The translations under genes were made by a program, and so were the position numbers. A stretch of 64,000 bases of DNA from Candidatus Methylophosphatis haderslevensis. Its GTDB lineage: Bacteria > Pseudomonadota > Gammaproteobacteria > Burkholderiales > Rhodocyclaceae. Below the pieces are notes generated by a model, which worked only from the letters and a program-made list of their open reading frames with translations, was not told the origin of the DNA and did no database searches. Position 1 is the first letter of the stretch; every line of letters begins with the position of its first letter. The stretch covers positions 1,069,177 to 1,133,176 of the forward strand of contig JADJSA010000001.1 of NCBI GenBank assembly GCA_016711925.1. The letters are read 5' to 3'. Below are positions 43,065-53,580 of the stretch, piece by piece.

Positions 43065-45218
43065 ATGAAACAACAAATCGTCCGGCGTCCGCGATATGCT
43101 CGCGGCGCGCAACCAGGCTGCTCGGCGTTGCTGCTGGCAATCCTCGGTGCCTTCGCCAACCAGGCTGGCGCACAAGGGGCGGCCGCTGCGCCGGCGCCGG
43201 CCGGCACCACGACCGTCGAATCCGGCGCCAGCCTGAGCTACGTTGGCGCGCGCTCGCGGGTCGGCATCGGCTATGACAGGGACAGCAAGGCGCGCGGCGA
43301 ATTCAGCCATGTGCTGACCGAGGATGCGCTCTCGGCCTTCATTGCGCAGGGCTGGATCAGCAAGCGCAGCGGTGGCCTGCGCGCGGACTACAACTGGATC
43401 GGCGGCGCCGACGGCAAACCGGCACCCGGCAGCCTGGTGCGCAAGCTGTTCGGCGCCTTCGACCGCAATCAGGACGGCGACCGCAAGGCCACCATCGGCT
43501 TCGGGCTGGAAAGCGAAATGTGGTTCGGCAATCTCGCCTACAGCCGCGGCCTTTCCGGCAAGCGCTACATCGACGCGCTCGGCACCACCACCGAGACCAC
43601 GCAGCAATCCGGCACCGATGCCGGCCGGCCGTTTATCGACACGATCACCACGACCACCACTACGCGCCTGTTCGAGCGCGCCTATGAACACGGCATCGGC
43701 GTGCGCGCCGGCCGTTTCTACGCGCCGGCGCTGCTGCGGCTGAGCCTCGGGTTCGATCGCGAATGGGGCGATTTTTCCTCGCGCCAGAACACCGTGTCGC
43801 TCGACCTGGAGAAGTTCTTCTCCGGCTCGCCGCACAGCCTGGCGCTGCACCTCGAGCGCTACAACAAGTCGGGCGAATACGAAACGCGCAGCAACGACAC
43901 CCGCGTGCAGGTGACGTATCGCTACAGCTTCGGCGGCTCGAATTTCGCCGACAGCGCCGGGTGGCGACAGACGCGCACCACGCAGCAGATGCCGGTGGAA
44001 ACACCGGGCACGCCTGCCCGCGCCGTCCCCGCGCCGGTCGCACTGCCGCCGGCCACGCTGACCCGGAGCGAGTCGCGCATCGTCAAGACCACGGCGACGA
44101 TGACCAGCGATGCCTTCTTCGCACTCGACCGCGCCACGCTGACCGACACCGCCCGGCGCGAACTCGACCGAATCGCCGAGTTGTTGAAGGGCAACGGCCA
44201 CAGCGGCAACGTGCGCATCGTCGGCCACACCTGCGACCTCGGCTCCGATGCGTATAACATGAGACTCTCGCTGCGCCGCGCCAACGCGGTGCGCGACTAC
44301 CTGGTGAGCCGCGGCGCGGGCAGCGCGGATACCTTCGTCGCCGAAGGCATGGGCGAACGCGATCCGAAGTACCCCAACACGCGCGCGATGCGGCCGAAAA
44401 ACCGACGCGTGGACCTTGAATTCATCCAGTACCGGGACAAGACCGAGACCGTCCCGGTGCCGGTACCCGCGCCCGCGATGACCGAGGCAACGCCGGCAAC
44501 CGTGCGCAACGTGCCGGTGGTGGAATGGAAGTCCGAGGTCATCGACAGCGAGCCGGCCTGGGTGCGGCGCGCGCTGCACAACACGGTGCGCCACAAGCAG
44601 ACCGTCGACACGTATCGCGGCGCCGATGTCGAGCGCACCTCGAGTAGTGTGCGCGCGTTCGGCAATCGCCCGCCGGTGGCGCAGGACGATGCGCTCACCG
44701 TCGCGATGGATGCCGCCGCGACCATCGCCGTGCTGGCCAACGACTCCGACCCCGACGGCAACACGCTCACAGTCGTCTCGGTGACCACGCCCGCGCACGG
44801 CACGGCATCGATCGCGGGCAATGCGATCGTCTATACGCCGGCCGCCGGCTATTCCGGCAGCGACAGTTTCAGCTACACCATTGACGACGGTGCCGGCGGG
44901 CGGGCGAGCGCCCGTGTCGCGGTGACCGTGCAGGGCGGCGCCGGCGGCAATCGCCCGCCGGTTGCGGCCAACGACCGCTACCTGGTTCGCTATGAAGGCG
45001 ACAACCCGCTGCCGGTGCTGAGCAACGACAGCGACCCCGACGGCGATACCCTCTCCATCGTTTCGTTCACGCAACCTGCGCTTGGCGTCGTCAGGCAGAG
45101 CGGCAACCAGCTCGTCTACACCGGCGCCGGCAAGTTCACCCTGCAGACCATCACCTACACCATCAGCGACGGCCGCGGCGGCACCGCGACCGCTACTGTC
45201 GAACTGGTCGATCCATAG
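43065..45218 (+). CDS. Outer-membrane protein: barrel, OmpA domain and two Ig-like repeats
   Basis: The 717-residue product has a signal peptide (to about residue 36). A region of alternating residues follows that looks like a beta-barrel of ten or more strands (about 48-290; WISKRSGGLRADYNW, SLGFDREWGDFS). Then come an OmpA-like peptidoglycan-binding domain (about 342-455; AFFALDRATLTDTARRELD, HTCDLGSDAYNMRLSLRRAN) and two C-terminal Big_9/cadherin-like domains (about 534-622 and 628-717). Both of these begin NRPPVA and carry VLANDSDPDGNTL or VLSNDSDPDGDTL. No RTX or type I secretion tail is visible. The ATG at 43065 is the first with a signal peptide. Confidence 0.85.
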   Translation: MKQQIVRRPRYARGAQPGCSALLLAILGAFANQAGAQGAAAAPAPAGTTTVESGASLSYVGARSRVGIGYDRDSKARGEFSHVLTEDALSAFIAQGWISKRSGGLRADYNWIGGADGKPAPGSLVRKLFGAFDRNQDGDRKATIGFGLESEMWFGNLAYSRGLSGKRYIDALGTTTETTQQSGTDAGRPFIDTITTTTTTRLFERAYEHGIGVRAGRFYAPALLRLSLGFDREWGDFSSRQNTVSLDLEKFFSGSPHSLALHLERYNKSGEYETRSNDTRVQVTYRYSFGGSNFADSAGWRQTRTTQQMPVETPGTPARAVPAPVALPPATLTRSESRIVKTTATMTSDAFFALDRATLTDTARRELDRIAELLKGNGHSGNVRIVGHTCDLGSDAYNMRLSLRRANAVRDYLVSRGAGSADTFVAEGMGERDPKYPNTRAMRPKNRRVDLEFIQYRDKTETVPVPVPAPAMTEATPATVRNVPVVEWKSEVIDSEPAWVRRALHNTVRHKQTVDTYRGADVERTSSSVRAFGNRPPVAQDDALTVAMDAAATIAVLANDSDPDGNTLTVVSVTTPAHGTASIAGNAIVYTPAAGYSGSDSFSYTIDDGAGGRASARVAVTVQGGAGGNRPPVAANDRYLVRYEGDNPLPVLSNDSDPDGDTLSIVSFTQPALGVVRQSGNQLVYTGAGKFTLQTITYTISDGRGGTATATVELVDP

Positions 45219-45364
45219 CCGGCGGATCCCCCGGCGCGCGGCGCATCGTGCGCCGCTGCCGCTCGTCCGCACGGCCTATTTTCTTCAGCCGCGTGGCGTG
45301 GCAGTCTGTGCATTCCCGACAGCGAATTCGGGCCGGCACCGGACAGCAATGAGGAGGCTAGCGC

Positions 45365-47206
45365 ATGGACCCTTGGCAGGCACGGCACGACCTGGACGCG
45401 GCCGCGTTCCAGACGGCGTTTACCCAGTTGGCGGCCGGCGGCTACCGGCTGGTCGACATCAGCGGCTACATGAGCGGCGCCACGCCGCGCTACGCCGGCA
45501 TCTGGGTCAAGCAGGGCGGCGCGGCCTGGCAGGCGCGCCACGGCCTTTCCGCGGCGAACTACCAGACCACTTTCACCCAACTGGCCGCGCAGGGCTACCG
45601 GCCGATCCGCGTCACGGCCTTCGCGACGCCCGCCGGCACGCAGTTCGGCGCGATCTGGGACAAGTCTGTGGTCGCGCAGTGGCAGGCGCAGCACGGCATG
45701 AGCGCCGCCGACTACCAGAACAAGTTCACCCAGATGGCGCAGGCCGGCTTCCGCCTGGTCGACATCTGCGGCTACGACGAAGGCGGGCAGGATCGCTATG
45801 CGGCGATCTGGGAGAAATCGCCGAGTCCCGCCTGGCAGGCTTTCCATGGCCTCGATGCGGCGCAGTACCAGGCCGAGTTCAATCGGCTTGCCGGTCTCGG
45901 CTTTGTGCCGCTGCGCATCAGCGGCTACACGGTCGGCGGCACCACGCGCTACGCCGCCCTGTGGCAGCAGCGCGCGAGTATCGGCTGGCAGGGCCGCCAC
46001 GGCATCGATAGCCCAGCCTACCAGCGCGCCTTTGACGACGCGTTCTATCAGGGCTACCGCCTGCGCCAGATGTGCGGCTATGCCACGCCCGCCGGCACGC
46101 AGTTTGCCGCAGTCTGGGAGACTCAGCACTACGACGCCGCGCGGCTGGCCGGCGCCGAGCAAGCGGCCCGCGACTTCATGAACCGGTACAACGTGCCCGG
46201 CCTGTCGCTGGCGATCAGCAGCGGCGGGCGGCTGGTCTATGCGCGCGCGCTCGGCGTGGCCGAGCGGGCCACCCAGGCGCCGCTCACGGTGCGCCATCGC
46301 ATGCGCATCGCCAGCGTTTCCAAACCAATCACCGCAGCGGCGATCATGCTTCTGCTGCAGCAGGGCAGGCTGACGCTGACCCGGCGCCTGTTCGGCAGCA
46401 CCGGATTGTTCGGCAACCTTTACGGCACGCCGCCCTACGACACCAACGAACGCCTGATCAACATCGAGCACCTGCTGACGCACACTGCCGGTTTCACCAA
46501 TGTGCCGAGCGATCCGATGTTCAGCGAACCGGCGCGCGATCACGCCAGCCTGATCGGCTGGGCGCTCGACACACGCACGCCGGCCGCAACGCCCGGCTCC
46601 CTGTGCAATTACTCGAACTTCGGCTTCTGCGTGCTCGGCCGCGCAATCGAGAAGATCACCGGCCAGACCTATGCCAACTACGTCAGGCAGGCGATCCTCG
46701 CGCCGGCCGGTGCGACCTCGATGGCGATCGGCGGCGACACGCTGGCGCAGCGTCTGGCCGACGAAGTCGTGTACCACGGGCAGATGGGCGAAGACCCGTA
46801 CAACATGCTGATCACGCGCATGGATTCGCATGGCGGCTGGGTATCCAGCGCGATCGACCTGCTGCGCTTCCTGCGCAAGGTGGATGGTTTCGCGCCGCCG
46901 GCCGACCTGCTCACCGCCGCCAACGTCACGCGCATGACAACCGGCTGCGCCGCCAACCGCAATGTCGCTCTCGGCTGGGGGGTGGACGGCCTGGGCAACT
47001 GGAACCACAACGGCGCCCTGCCCGGTACCCTCAGCGTGCTCAAGCGCAACGCCAACGGCATCGGCCAGGCGGCACTGGTCAACACCCGCCAGCCCAACAC
47101 CAGCGCCGGCAACTTCCAGGACGCAATGATGGGCGATTTCTACCGCATGGTGGACAACGTCACCAGCCAGCTCGGCCCGCTGGCGCCGTTCGACCTGTTC
47201 GGCTGA
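45365..47206 (+). CDS. Serine hydrolase (beta-lactamase family) with five N-terminal tandem repeats
   Basis: The 613-residue product has five repeats of about 50 residues (1-250), each WQARHGL...YQ..F..LA..GYR followed by YAGIWV-type strands. They match the pattern of bacterial tandem repeat domain 1. The class C beta-lactamase/esterase domain follows (about 265-600), with SxxK in RIASVSKPITAAA (Ser about 317), YSNFGF as the Tyr motif and WNHNGALPG in place of KTG. GAGGAGG lies 8 bp before the ATG, yet the start has no signal peptide. Substrate unknown; D-Ala peptides or esters are possible. Confidence 0.88.
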   Translation: MDPWQARHDLDAAAFQTAFTQLAAGGYRLVDISGYMSGATPRYAGIWVKQGGAAWQARHGLSAANYQTTFTQLAAQGYRPIRVTAFATPAGTQFGAIWDKSVVAQWQAQHGMSAADYQNKFTQMAQAGFRLVDICGYDEGGQDRYAAIWEKSPSPAWQAFHGLDAAQYQAEFNRLAGLGFVPLRISGYTVGGTTRYAALWQQRASIGWQGRHGIDSPAYQRAFDDAFYQGYRLRQMCGYATPAGTQFAAVWETQHYDAARLAGAEQAARDFMNRYNVPGLSLAISSGGRLVYARALGVAERATQAPLTVRHRMRIASVSKPITAAAIMLLLQQGRLTLTRRLFGSTGLFGNLYGTPPYDTNERLINIEHLLTHTAGFTNVPSDPMFSEPARDHASLIGWALDTRTPAATPGSLCNYSNFGFCVLGRAIEKITGQTYANYVRQAILAPAGATSMAIGGDTLAQRLADEVVYHGQMGEDPYNMLITRMDSHGGWVSSAIDLLRFLRKVDGFAPPADLLTAANVTRMTTGCAANRNVALGWGVDGLGNWNHNGALPGTLSVLKRNANGIGQAALVNTRQPNTSAGNFQDAMMGDFYRMVDNVTSQLGPLAPFDLFG

Positions 47207-47234
47207 ACGCCCGGCAAAGTACGAGGATCGCGTG

Positions 47235-47372
47235 TGCGGCCGGCCTGGGAGCCGCACCGGCTGGCGCTCTGCGAGCAGGCATGCCGCAAAGCCCCGGCAG
47301 ATGCGGCTCTGCGGCATGGATTGCTGTAGACCGCCTATCCACGCGGCTTTCAGGCCGTCTCGCGGCGACATA
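47235..47372 (+). repeat. Dispersed intergenic palindromic repeat, copy G
   Basis: Two core-like blocks (CTGGCGCTCTGCGAGCAGGC and GCGGCTCTGCGGCATGG) are followed by the family 3' block CTATCCACGCGGCTTTCAGG. It lies just after the serine hydrolase gene. Confidence 0.65.
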
Positions 47373-47590
47373 TCAGGTGCCGTCGATCTGCCCGGCCGCG
47401 CCGACGCCCGGCCACCGTTGCCCGTATGCGTTATTCATCAAGGCCAGGATGCCGCCGCCGGCGCAACCGAAGTCGACAGTCACGTCGTCCATGCCGTTGC
47501 CATCGAGGCCGGCGGTGATGGCGGGCCGGGCGCTTGGGCAGTAGCAATCCGGCCCACAGGAATTGCCGGCGATCGCCCTTTGGCGAACGC
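47373..47590 (-). pseudogene. Remnant of a DGNG-repeat (FG-GAP-like) protein
   Basis: On the minus strand an open stretch ending at a TGA (47373-47375) encodes AGLDGNGMDDVTVDFG followed by GGILALMNNAYGQRWPG. This matches one repeat of FG-GAP/VCBS-like proteins (DLDGNG-DD-VDFG-...NN). There is no start codon with a ribosome site and only one repeat, so it is most likely a gene fragment. The rest of the 446-bp gap holds repeat copy G and the icd terminator. Confidence 0.45.
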
Positions 47591-47603
47591 TGCCTGCTCC
47601 AGC

Positions 47604-47633
47604 GAAAAAAGGCGCCTCGCGGCGCCTTTCCTT
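47604..47633 (-). terminator. Rho-independent terminator of icd
   Basis: Arms GGCGCC and GGCGCC around a TCGC loop, extended by A/T pairs, with six T on the minus strand. It lies 20 bp after the icd stop. T-rich on both sides, so it may work in both directions. Confidence 0.85.
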
Positions 47634-47652
47634 TACCCTTCTGGCGTTGCGC

Positions 47653-48882
<1,230 letters not shown>

Positions 48883-49076
48883 GCCCTACTCCCTCTTTGG
48901 ATGCGCTGATTGATGTGATGAATGCGGTGTGGAATCCCTGCGCGGCAGGGCTTGGTCCCGTTGCCGGCAGGCTGCCGCAACGATTCCGTCGAGGGTCGAT
49001 TATCCTCCAATTCCGTGCACCGCAACAGCGCTGGCGCCGGCGGAACCGCCCCCGCGTGGATGCTAGAATCCCGCCG

Positions 49077-50903
49077 ATGAACGCCCCTCTGCCAGCCCGC
49101 CCGTCCGGACGCGCCCCAATGTCGAAACCAGATGTGCCGGTCTCGGTACCGGAAGCGATCGCGCAAGCGATGATCGAGGGGTTCAACAAACACTACCGGC
49201 TTTTTCGCGAGACGGCCGGGCGCGCCAAGGAGCGCTTCGAACTGGCAAGATGGGCCGATGTGCAACTCGCGGTCAAGGAGCGCATCCGCTACTACGACGA
49301 ACGGGTGGCCGAATGCGTGGCGCGGCTACGCCGCGAATTCAACGCCGAATCGCTTGACGACGCCGACTGGCAACAGGCCAAGCTTCATTACATAGGCATG
49401 CTGGTCAATCACAAGCAGCCGGAACTTGCGGAGACTTTCTTCAATTCGGTAACGACGAAGATCCTGCACCACACGTATTTCCACAACCAGTTCATCTTCT
49501 TCCGCCCGGCCATCTCGACCGAGTTCATCGAATCGGATCCGCCGACCTATCGCTGCTACTACCCGAAGAGCGGCGGCGGGCTGCGCCGTTGCATACGCCG
49601 GCTGTTTCTCGATATCGGCTGGAACCGGCCGTTCGCCAACCTCGAACGCGATGTCGATTACATCATCCGGACGGCGCACAACCAGTTGGGCGGCGAGTGG
49701 CCGGCGATCGAGCCGAACTGCCAGATCAAGGTGCTCAATTCGCCGTTCTACCGGAACAAGGGCGCCTATGTGATCGGCACGGCCATCAACGGCCACAGCG
49801 AATGGCCGTTCACTGTGCCGGTGGTGCACGATGCAGACGGCAAACTCGTGCTCGACACGATTCTGCTCGAGGCCTGGCGGATCAGTCTGCTGTTCTCGCT
49901 GTCGCGCGCCTACTTCATGGTCGACATGGAGGTGCCGTCGGGCTACATCCAGTTCCTGCGCGGGATCATGCCCAACAAGCCGCGCTCGGAGTTGTACACC
50001 ATGCTGGGGCTCGGCAAGCAGGGCAAGACCATGTTCTACCGCGACCTCCTGCACCATCTGCGCCATTCCGCCGACAAGTTCGTCGAGGCGCCGGGAATTC
50101 GCGGAATGGTGATGCACGTGTTCATGCTCCCTTCCTTTCCGTACGTGTTCAAGGTGATCAAGGACAAGTTCGGCAGTTCGAAGGACACGACGCGCGAGCA
50201 AGTGAAGAAGAAGTTTCTGATGGTCAAGCAGGTGGACCGCGTCGGCCGCATGGCCGACACGCTGGAGTTCACGGAACTGGCGCTGCCCAAGTCGCGCTTC
50301 TCGCCGGAACTGGTCGAGCAACTGTTTCAATTGGCCCCCTCGATCGTCAAGGAAGAGGGGGCGAACATCTCGATCGCCCATTGCTACATCGAACGGCGCA
50401 TGACGCCGCTCAACATCTACCTCGACAACGGCGACGACGAGACGATCGATCACGCGGTGCACGAATATGGCAACGCGATCCGCGAACTGGCGCGGGCAAA
50501 CATTTTTCCCGGCGACATGCTGTGGAAGAACTTCGGCGTCACGCGCTACGGGCGGGTGGTGTTCTACGACTACGACGAGATCGAGTACCTGACCGAGTGC
50601 AATTTCCGCCGCATTCCCCCGGCGCCTTATCCGGACATGGAGATGTCGGGCGAGGCGTGGTACTCGGTGGCGCGCAACGACGTGTTTCCCGAAGAATTCG
50701 CGGCGTTCCTGCTCGGCAAACCGAAGGTGCGCGCGGCGTTCATGAAGTATCACCGGGATCTGCTCGATGTCGCGTTCTGGCAAAAAACGCAGGAAATCAT
50801 CCTGCGCGGCGAGTACGAAGACTTTTTCCCCTACCCGGAATCGCTGCGCTTCTGCAACTGCTTCCGGGCCGCCAAGCCGGCGCTCGAGGCAGTCGACATC
50901 TGA
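49077..50903 (+). CDS. aceK: Isocitrate dehydrogenase kinase/phosphatase
   Basis: AceK phosphorylates and dephosphorylates Icd to steer carbon to the glyoxylate shunt. From ATG 49077 it has 608 residues; family members have about 580, so the ATG at 49119 is also possible. Signatures include FNKHYRLFRETAGRAKERFE, GLGKQGKTMFYRDLLHHL (ATP region) and VFYDYDEIEYLTECNFR (metal/catalytic Asp). A TAGAAT -10-like box at 49064-49069 lies close to the first ATG, which favours the second start. No aceA or aceB is in the window. Confidence 0.96.
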   Translation: MNAPLPARPSGRAPMSKPDVPVSVPEAIAQAMIEGFNKHYRLFRETAGRAKERFELARWADVQLAVKERIRYYDERVAECVARLRREFNAESLDDADWQQAKLHYIGMLVNHKQPELAETFFNSVTTKILHHTYFHNQFIFFRPAISTEFIESDPPTYRCYYPKSGGGLRRCIRRLFLDIGWNRPFANLERDVDYIIRTAHNQLGGEWPAIEPNCQIKVLNSPFYRNKGAYVIGTAINGHSEWPFTVPVVHDADGKLVLDTILLEAWRISLLFSLSRAYFMVDMEVPSGYIQFLRGIMPNKPRSELYTMLGLGKQGKTMFYRDLLHHLRHSADKFVEAPGIRGMVMHVFMLPSFPYVFKVIKDKFGSSKDTTREQVKKKFLMVKQVDRVGRMADTLEFTELALPKSRFSPELVEQLFQLAPSIVKEEGANISIAHCYIERRMTPLNIYLDNGDDETIDHAVHEYGNAIRELARANIFPGDMLWKNFGVTRYGRVVFYDYDEIEYLTECNFRRIPPAPYPDMEMSGEAWYSVARNDVFPEEFAAFLLGKPKVRAAFMKYHRDLLDVAFWQKTQEIILRGEYEDFFPYPESLRFCNCFRAAKPALEAVDI

Positions 50904-50946
50904 GCAGTTTGACTCAAACGCAGTGTCATAGCCGGCCGGAGCCTGG

Positions 50947-50963
50947 CTCGGCGGCTCGCCGAG
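50947..50963. terminator. Hairpin between convergent aceK and dut
   Basis: CTCGGCG and CGCCGAG pair around GCT. No T-run follows on either strand, so it is only a possible terminator. Confidence 0.3.
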
Positions 50964-50985
50964 ACGCGCAGCGCGCCTGCCCCGC

Positions 50986-51435
50986 TCAGCCCTTGCCGGT
51001 ACTGCCGAATCCGCCGTCGCCGCGTTCGCTGGCGTCGAACGTGTCGACCACGTTGAACGCCACCTGCAGCACCGGGACCACCACCAGTTGCGCGAGCCGC
51101 TCCAGCGGATTGAGCGTGAATGGCTCGCGCCCGCGATTCCATGTGGATACGAAAATCTGCCCCTGGTAGTCCGAATCGATCAGCCCGACCAGATTGCCCA
51201 GCACGATGCCGTGTTTGTGCCCGAGCCCCGAACGCGGCAGGATCAGCGCCGCCATGCCGGGGTCGGCCAGATGAATCGCCATGCCGCTCGGAATCAGGTG
51301 GGTCTCCCCCGGTGCGATGGTGAGCGGCGCGTCGATGCAGGCGCGCAGATCGAGCCCCGCCGCCCCCTGCGTGGCGTAATGCGGCGGCCGGTCTTGCAGG
51401 CGCGGGTCGAGAATCCTGACGTCGATCCGATTCAC
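50986..51435 (-). CDS. dut: dUTP diphosphatase
   Basis: Dut hydrolyses dUTP to dUMP. The 149-residue product has all five trimeric dUTPase motifs: AGLDLRACI, PRSGLGHKHGI, GLIDSDYQGQI, RLAQLVVVPV and RGDGGFGSTG. The start is a GTG at 51435 with AGGAG 10 bp upstream; the in-frame extension upstream overlaps coaBC and is not credible. Paired with coaBC, a common order. Confidence 0.96.
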   Translation of the reverse strand: MNRIDVRILDPRLQDRPPHYATQGAAGLDLRACIDAPLTIAPGETHLIPSGMAIHLADPGMAALILPRSGLGHKHGIVLGNLVGLIDSDYQGQIFVSTWNRGREPFTLNPLERLAQLVVVPVLQVAFNVVDTFDASERGDGGFGSTGKG

Positions 51436-51472
51436 GGCGGGTTGCTCCTGGCTGGCGGGTGCGGGCGAGCGC

Positions 51473-52696
51473 TCAGCGGTGCGGGTGGATGCGTCGCGCG
51501 ACGTGAGCGACGATCTGCCGCGCGATTTCGAGCTTCGGCGCAGGCGCGAGCGGTGTCGAACCGTTGTCGTCGAACAGGATGACGCGGTTGTCGTCCGCGC
51601 CCAGGCCATCCTGTATCAGGTTGCCAACGATCAACGGAATGTTCTTGGAGATGCGCTTGGCCGAGGCATAGGCTTCGAGGTTCTCGCTCTCGGCCGCGAA
51701 ACCGACGCAGTAGGGCGGACGAGGCAGCGCCGCGACTTCGGCCAGGATGTCGGGATTCGATTCGAGCGTCAGCGTGCGCAACTCGCGGCTGCGCTTGATC
51801 TTCTGCTGCGCGGTCTCCGCCGGCCGGTAGTCGGCGACCGCGGCGACGGCGATGAAGACCTCGTTGCCCTGCACGCGCGATATCACCGCGTCGCGCATGT
51901 CGCGCGCCGACTGCACATCGACTCTGGCCACACCGCGCGGCGTCGCCAGGCTGACCGGGCCGCTGACCAGCGTGACCTGCGCGCCGGCTTCATGCGCCGC
52001 GCGCGCCAGCGCAAAGCCCATCTTGCCGGAACTGGAGTTGGTAATGCCGCGCACCGGGTCGATCGGCTCGAACGTCGGCCCGGCCGTCAGCAGCACGCGC
52101 CGCCCCGCGAGCAGCTTCGGCTGGAAGTGCGAGATCACGTCTTCAAACAACTCGTCGGCCTCGAGCATGCGGCCCTGGCCGACCTCGCCGCAGGCCTGGT
52201 CGCCGGCGGCCGGCCCGAGTATGACCACGCCATCGTCGATGAGGCGCGCGATGTTGCGCTGTGTGGCCGGGCTTTCCCACATCTGTCGATTCATTGCCGG
52301 GGCCACCAGCAGCGGGCAGTCCGCCAGGGCGCCATCGAGACCGGCACGCTGGCGGGCCAGGCAGAGCGTAGTGAGCAGATCGTCGGCAAGTCCGTTGGCG
52401 AGCTTGGCAAGAAAGTCGGCCGATGCCGGTGCAACGACAATCGCCTGCGCGCCGCGGGTCAGGTCGATATGCGCCATGTTGTTCGACATCGATGGATCCC
52501 AGAGGTCGGTCCACACGCGATTGCCGGACAGCGCCTGGAAGGTCACTGCGGTCACGAAGTGCGCACCGCCGGCCGTCAGCACGACGTGGACGTCCGCCCC
52601 GTCCTTGACCAGCAGCCGGGTCAGTTCGGCCGCCTTGTAGGCGGCGATGCCGCCGCTGACTCCGAGTACGATGCGCCTTGCGCCGGGTGAATTCAT
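51473..52696 (-). CDS. coaBC: Bifunctional phosphopantothenoylcysteine decarboxylase / synthetase
   Basis: CoaBC makes 4'-phosphopantetheine for coenzyme A. The 407-residue product has the FMN-dependent CoaC half (GVSGGIAAYKAAELTRLLVK, PAMNRQMWESPATQRN with the active Asn/Met) and the CTP-dependent CoaB half (LLTAGPTFEPIDPVRGITNS, SGKMGFALARAAHEAGAQVT). Divergent from radC with only 41 bp between starts. Confidence 0.97.
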   Translation of the reverse strand: MNSPGARRIVLGVSGGIAAYKAAELTRLLVKDGADVHVVLTAGGAHFVTAVTFQALSGNRVWTDLWDPSMSNNMAHIDLTRGAQAIVVAPASADFLAKLANGLADDLLTTLCLARQRAGLDGALADCPLLVAPAMNRQMWESPATQRNIARLIDDGVVILGPAAGDQACGEVGQGRMLEADELFEDVISHFQPKLLAGRRVLLTAGPTFEPIDPVRGITNSSSGKMGFALARAAHEAGAQVTLVSGPVSLATPRGVARVDVQSARDMRDAVISRVQGNEVFIAVAAVADYRPAETAQQKIKRSRELRTLTLESNPDILAEVAALPRPPYCVGFAAESENLEAYASAKRISKNIPLIVGNLIQDGLGADDNRVILFDDNGSTPLAPAPKLEIARQIVAHVARRIHPHR

Positions 52697-52737
52697 GACA
52701 AGTTAGAATACGTCGATTGAGGAGTCGGCAGATTCTA

Positions 52738-53460
52738 ATGGATACGCCGGCGACTGGCGAACACGCTGCAACCCACGATATGGCGATCACCGACTGGCCC
52801 GAGGACGAACGCCCGCGCGAGAAACTGCTCGCGCGCGGACCCGACGTGCTTTCCGATGCCGAATTGCTGGCGATCTTTCTGCGCGTCGGAGTCAAGGGCA
52901 AGAGCGCGGTCGAACTCGCGCGCGATCTGCTGGCGCGGTTCGACGGCGATCTTGCCCGTCTGGCACATGGCACCTGGCAGGAAATGGCGGAAGTTTCGGG
53001 CATCGGCCCCGCCAAGGCGGCACAGTTGCAGGCAACGCTGGCGCTTGCGATGCGCGCACTGCAAAGCACGATGAGCACGCGGGACGTCCTCGGATCGCCG
53101 CAAGCGGTACGCGACTGGCTGCGCCTGAAGCTCGCCAGCCTGCCGCATGAGGTATTCGTCGTGTTGCTGCTCGACAGCCAGAATCGGCTGGTCCATTACG
53201 AGGAAATGTTCCGCGGCTCGCTAAATCAGGCCAGCGTCTACCCGCGCGAAGTGGTCAAGCTGGCCCTGAAATGGAATGCGGCGGCGGTCATCCTCGCGCA
53301 CAATCACCCGTCTGGCGTCGCCGAACCGAGCAGGGCAGACGAGTCCCTGACCACTGCACTCAAACAGGCGCTGGCGCTTGTCGACGTCAAGGTCCTCGAC
53401 CATTTTGTAGTGGCGGGAACGGCAAAGCCCTTGTCCTTTGCCGAGCGCGGGCTGCTCTGA
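52738..53460 (+). CDS. radC: RadC-family JAMM protein
   Basis: The 240-residue product has an N-terminal helix-hairpin-helix part (SGIGPAKAAQLQATLAL) and the MPN/JAMM metal site HNHPSGVAEPSRADE near the C-terminus. The name comes from an early, disputed link to DNA repair. ATG 52738 is used; MAITDWPEDERPREKLL at 52780 is the more conserved start and may be the real one. Confidence 0.93.
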   Translation: MDTPATGEHAATHDMAITDWPEDERPREKLLARGPDVLSDAELLAIFLRVGVKGKSAVELARDLLARFDGDLARLAHGTWQEMAEVSGIGPAKAAQLQATLALAMRALQSTMSTRDVLGSPQAVRDWLRLKLASLPHEVFVVLLLDSQNRLVHYEEMFRGSLNQASVYPREVVKLALKWNAAAVILAHNHPSGVAEPSRADESLTTALKQALALVDVKVLDHFVVAGTAKPLSFAERGLL

Positions 53461-53515
53461 CTGGCTGTCGCGTCGCTCAACCGGACGGGAGAACCTGCCC
53501 GTGCCGAAATCCAGC

Positions 53516-53545
53516 TTGAACGCATCGAAGATAGTCCCGTATAAT
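53516..53545 (+). promoter_or_regulatory. Sigma-70 promoter of rpmB-rpmG
   Basis: TTGAAC (53516-53521), an 18-bp spacer and a perfect TATAAT (53540-53545) lie 36 bp before the rpmB ATG. This is the best match to the sigma-70 consensus that I saw in the window, as fits a ribosomal operon. Confidence 0.8.
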
Positions 53546-53580
53546 GCCCGGTTTTGCGAAACCGAATCTGGAGTAACCCC

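Noticed and set aside
42213..45272. 1019-codon open frame on the minus strand across the YheT-like and surface-protein genes
   Set aside because: Low-complexity Arg/Ala/Gly/His-rich translation typical of an antisense shadow in GC-rich DNA. The plus-strand genes have clear domains.
45155..47371. 738-codon open frame antisense to the serine hydrolase
   Set aside because: Same reason: antisense mirror of a well-supported gene.
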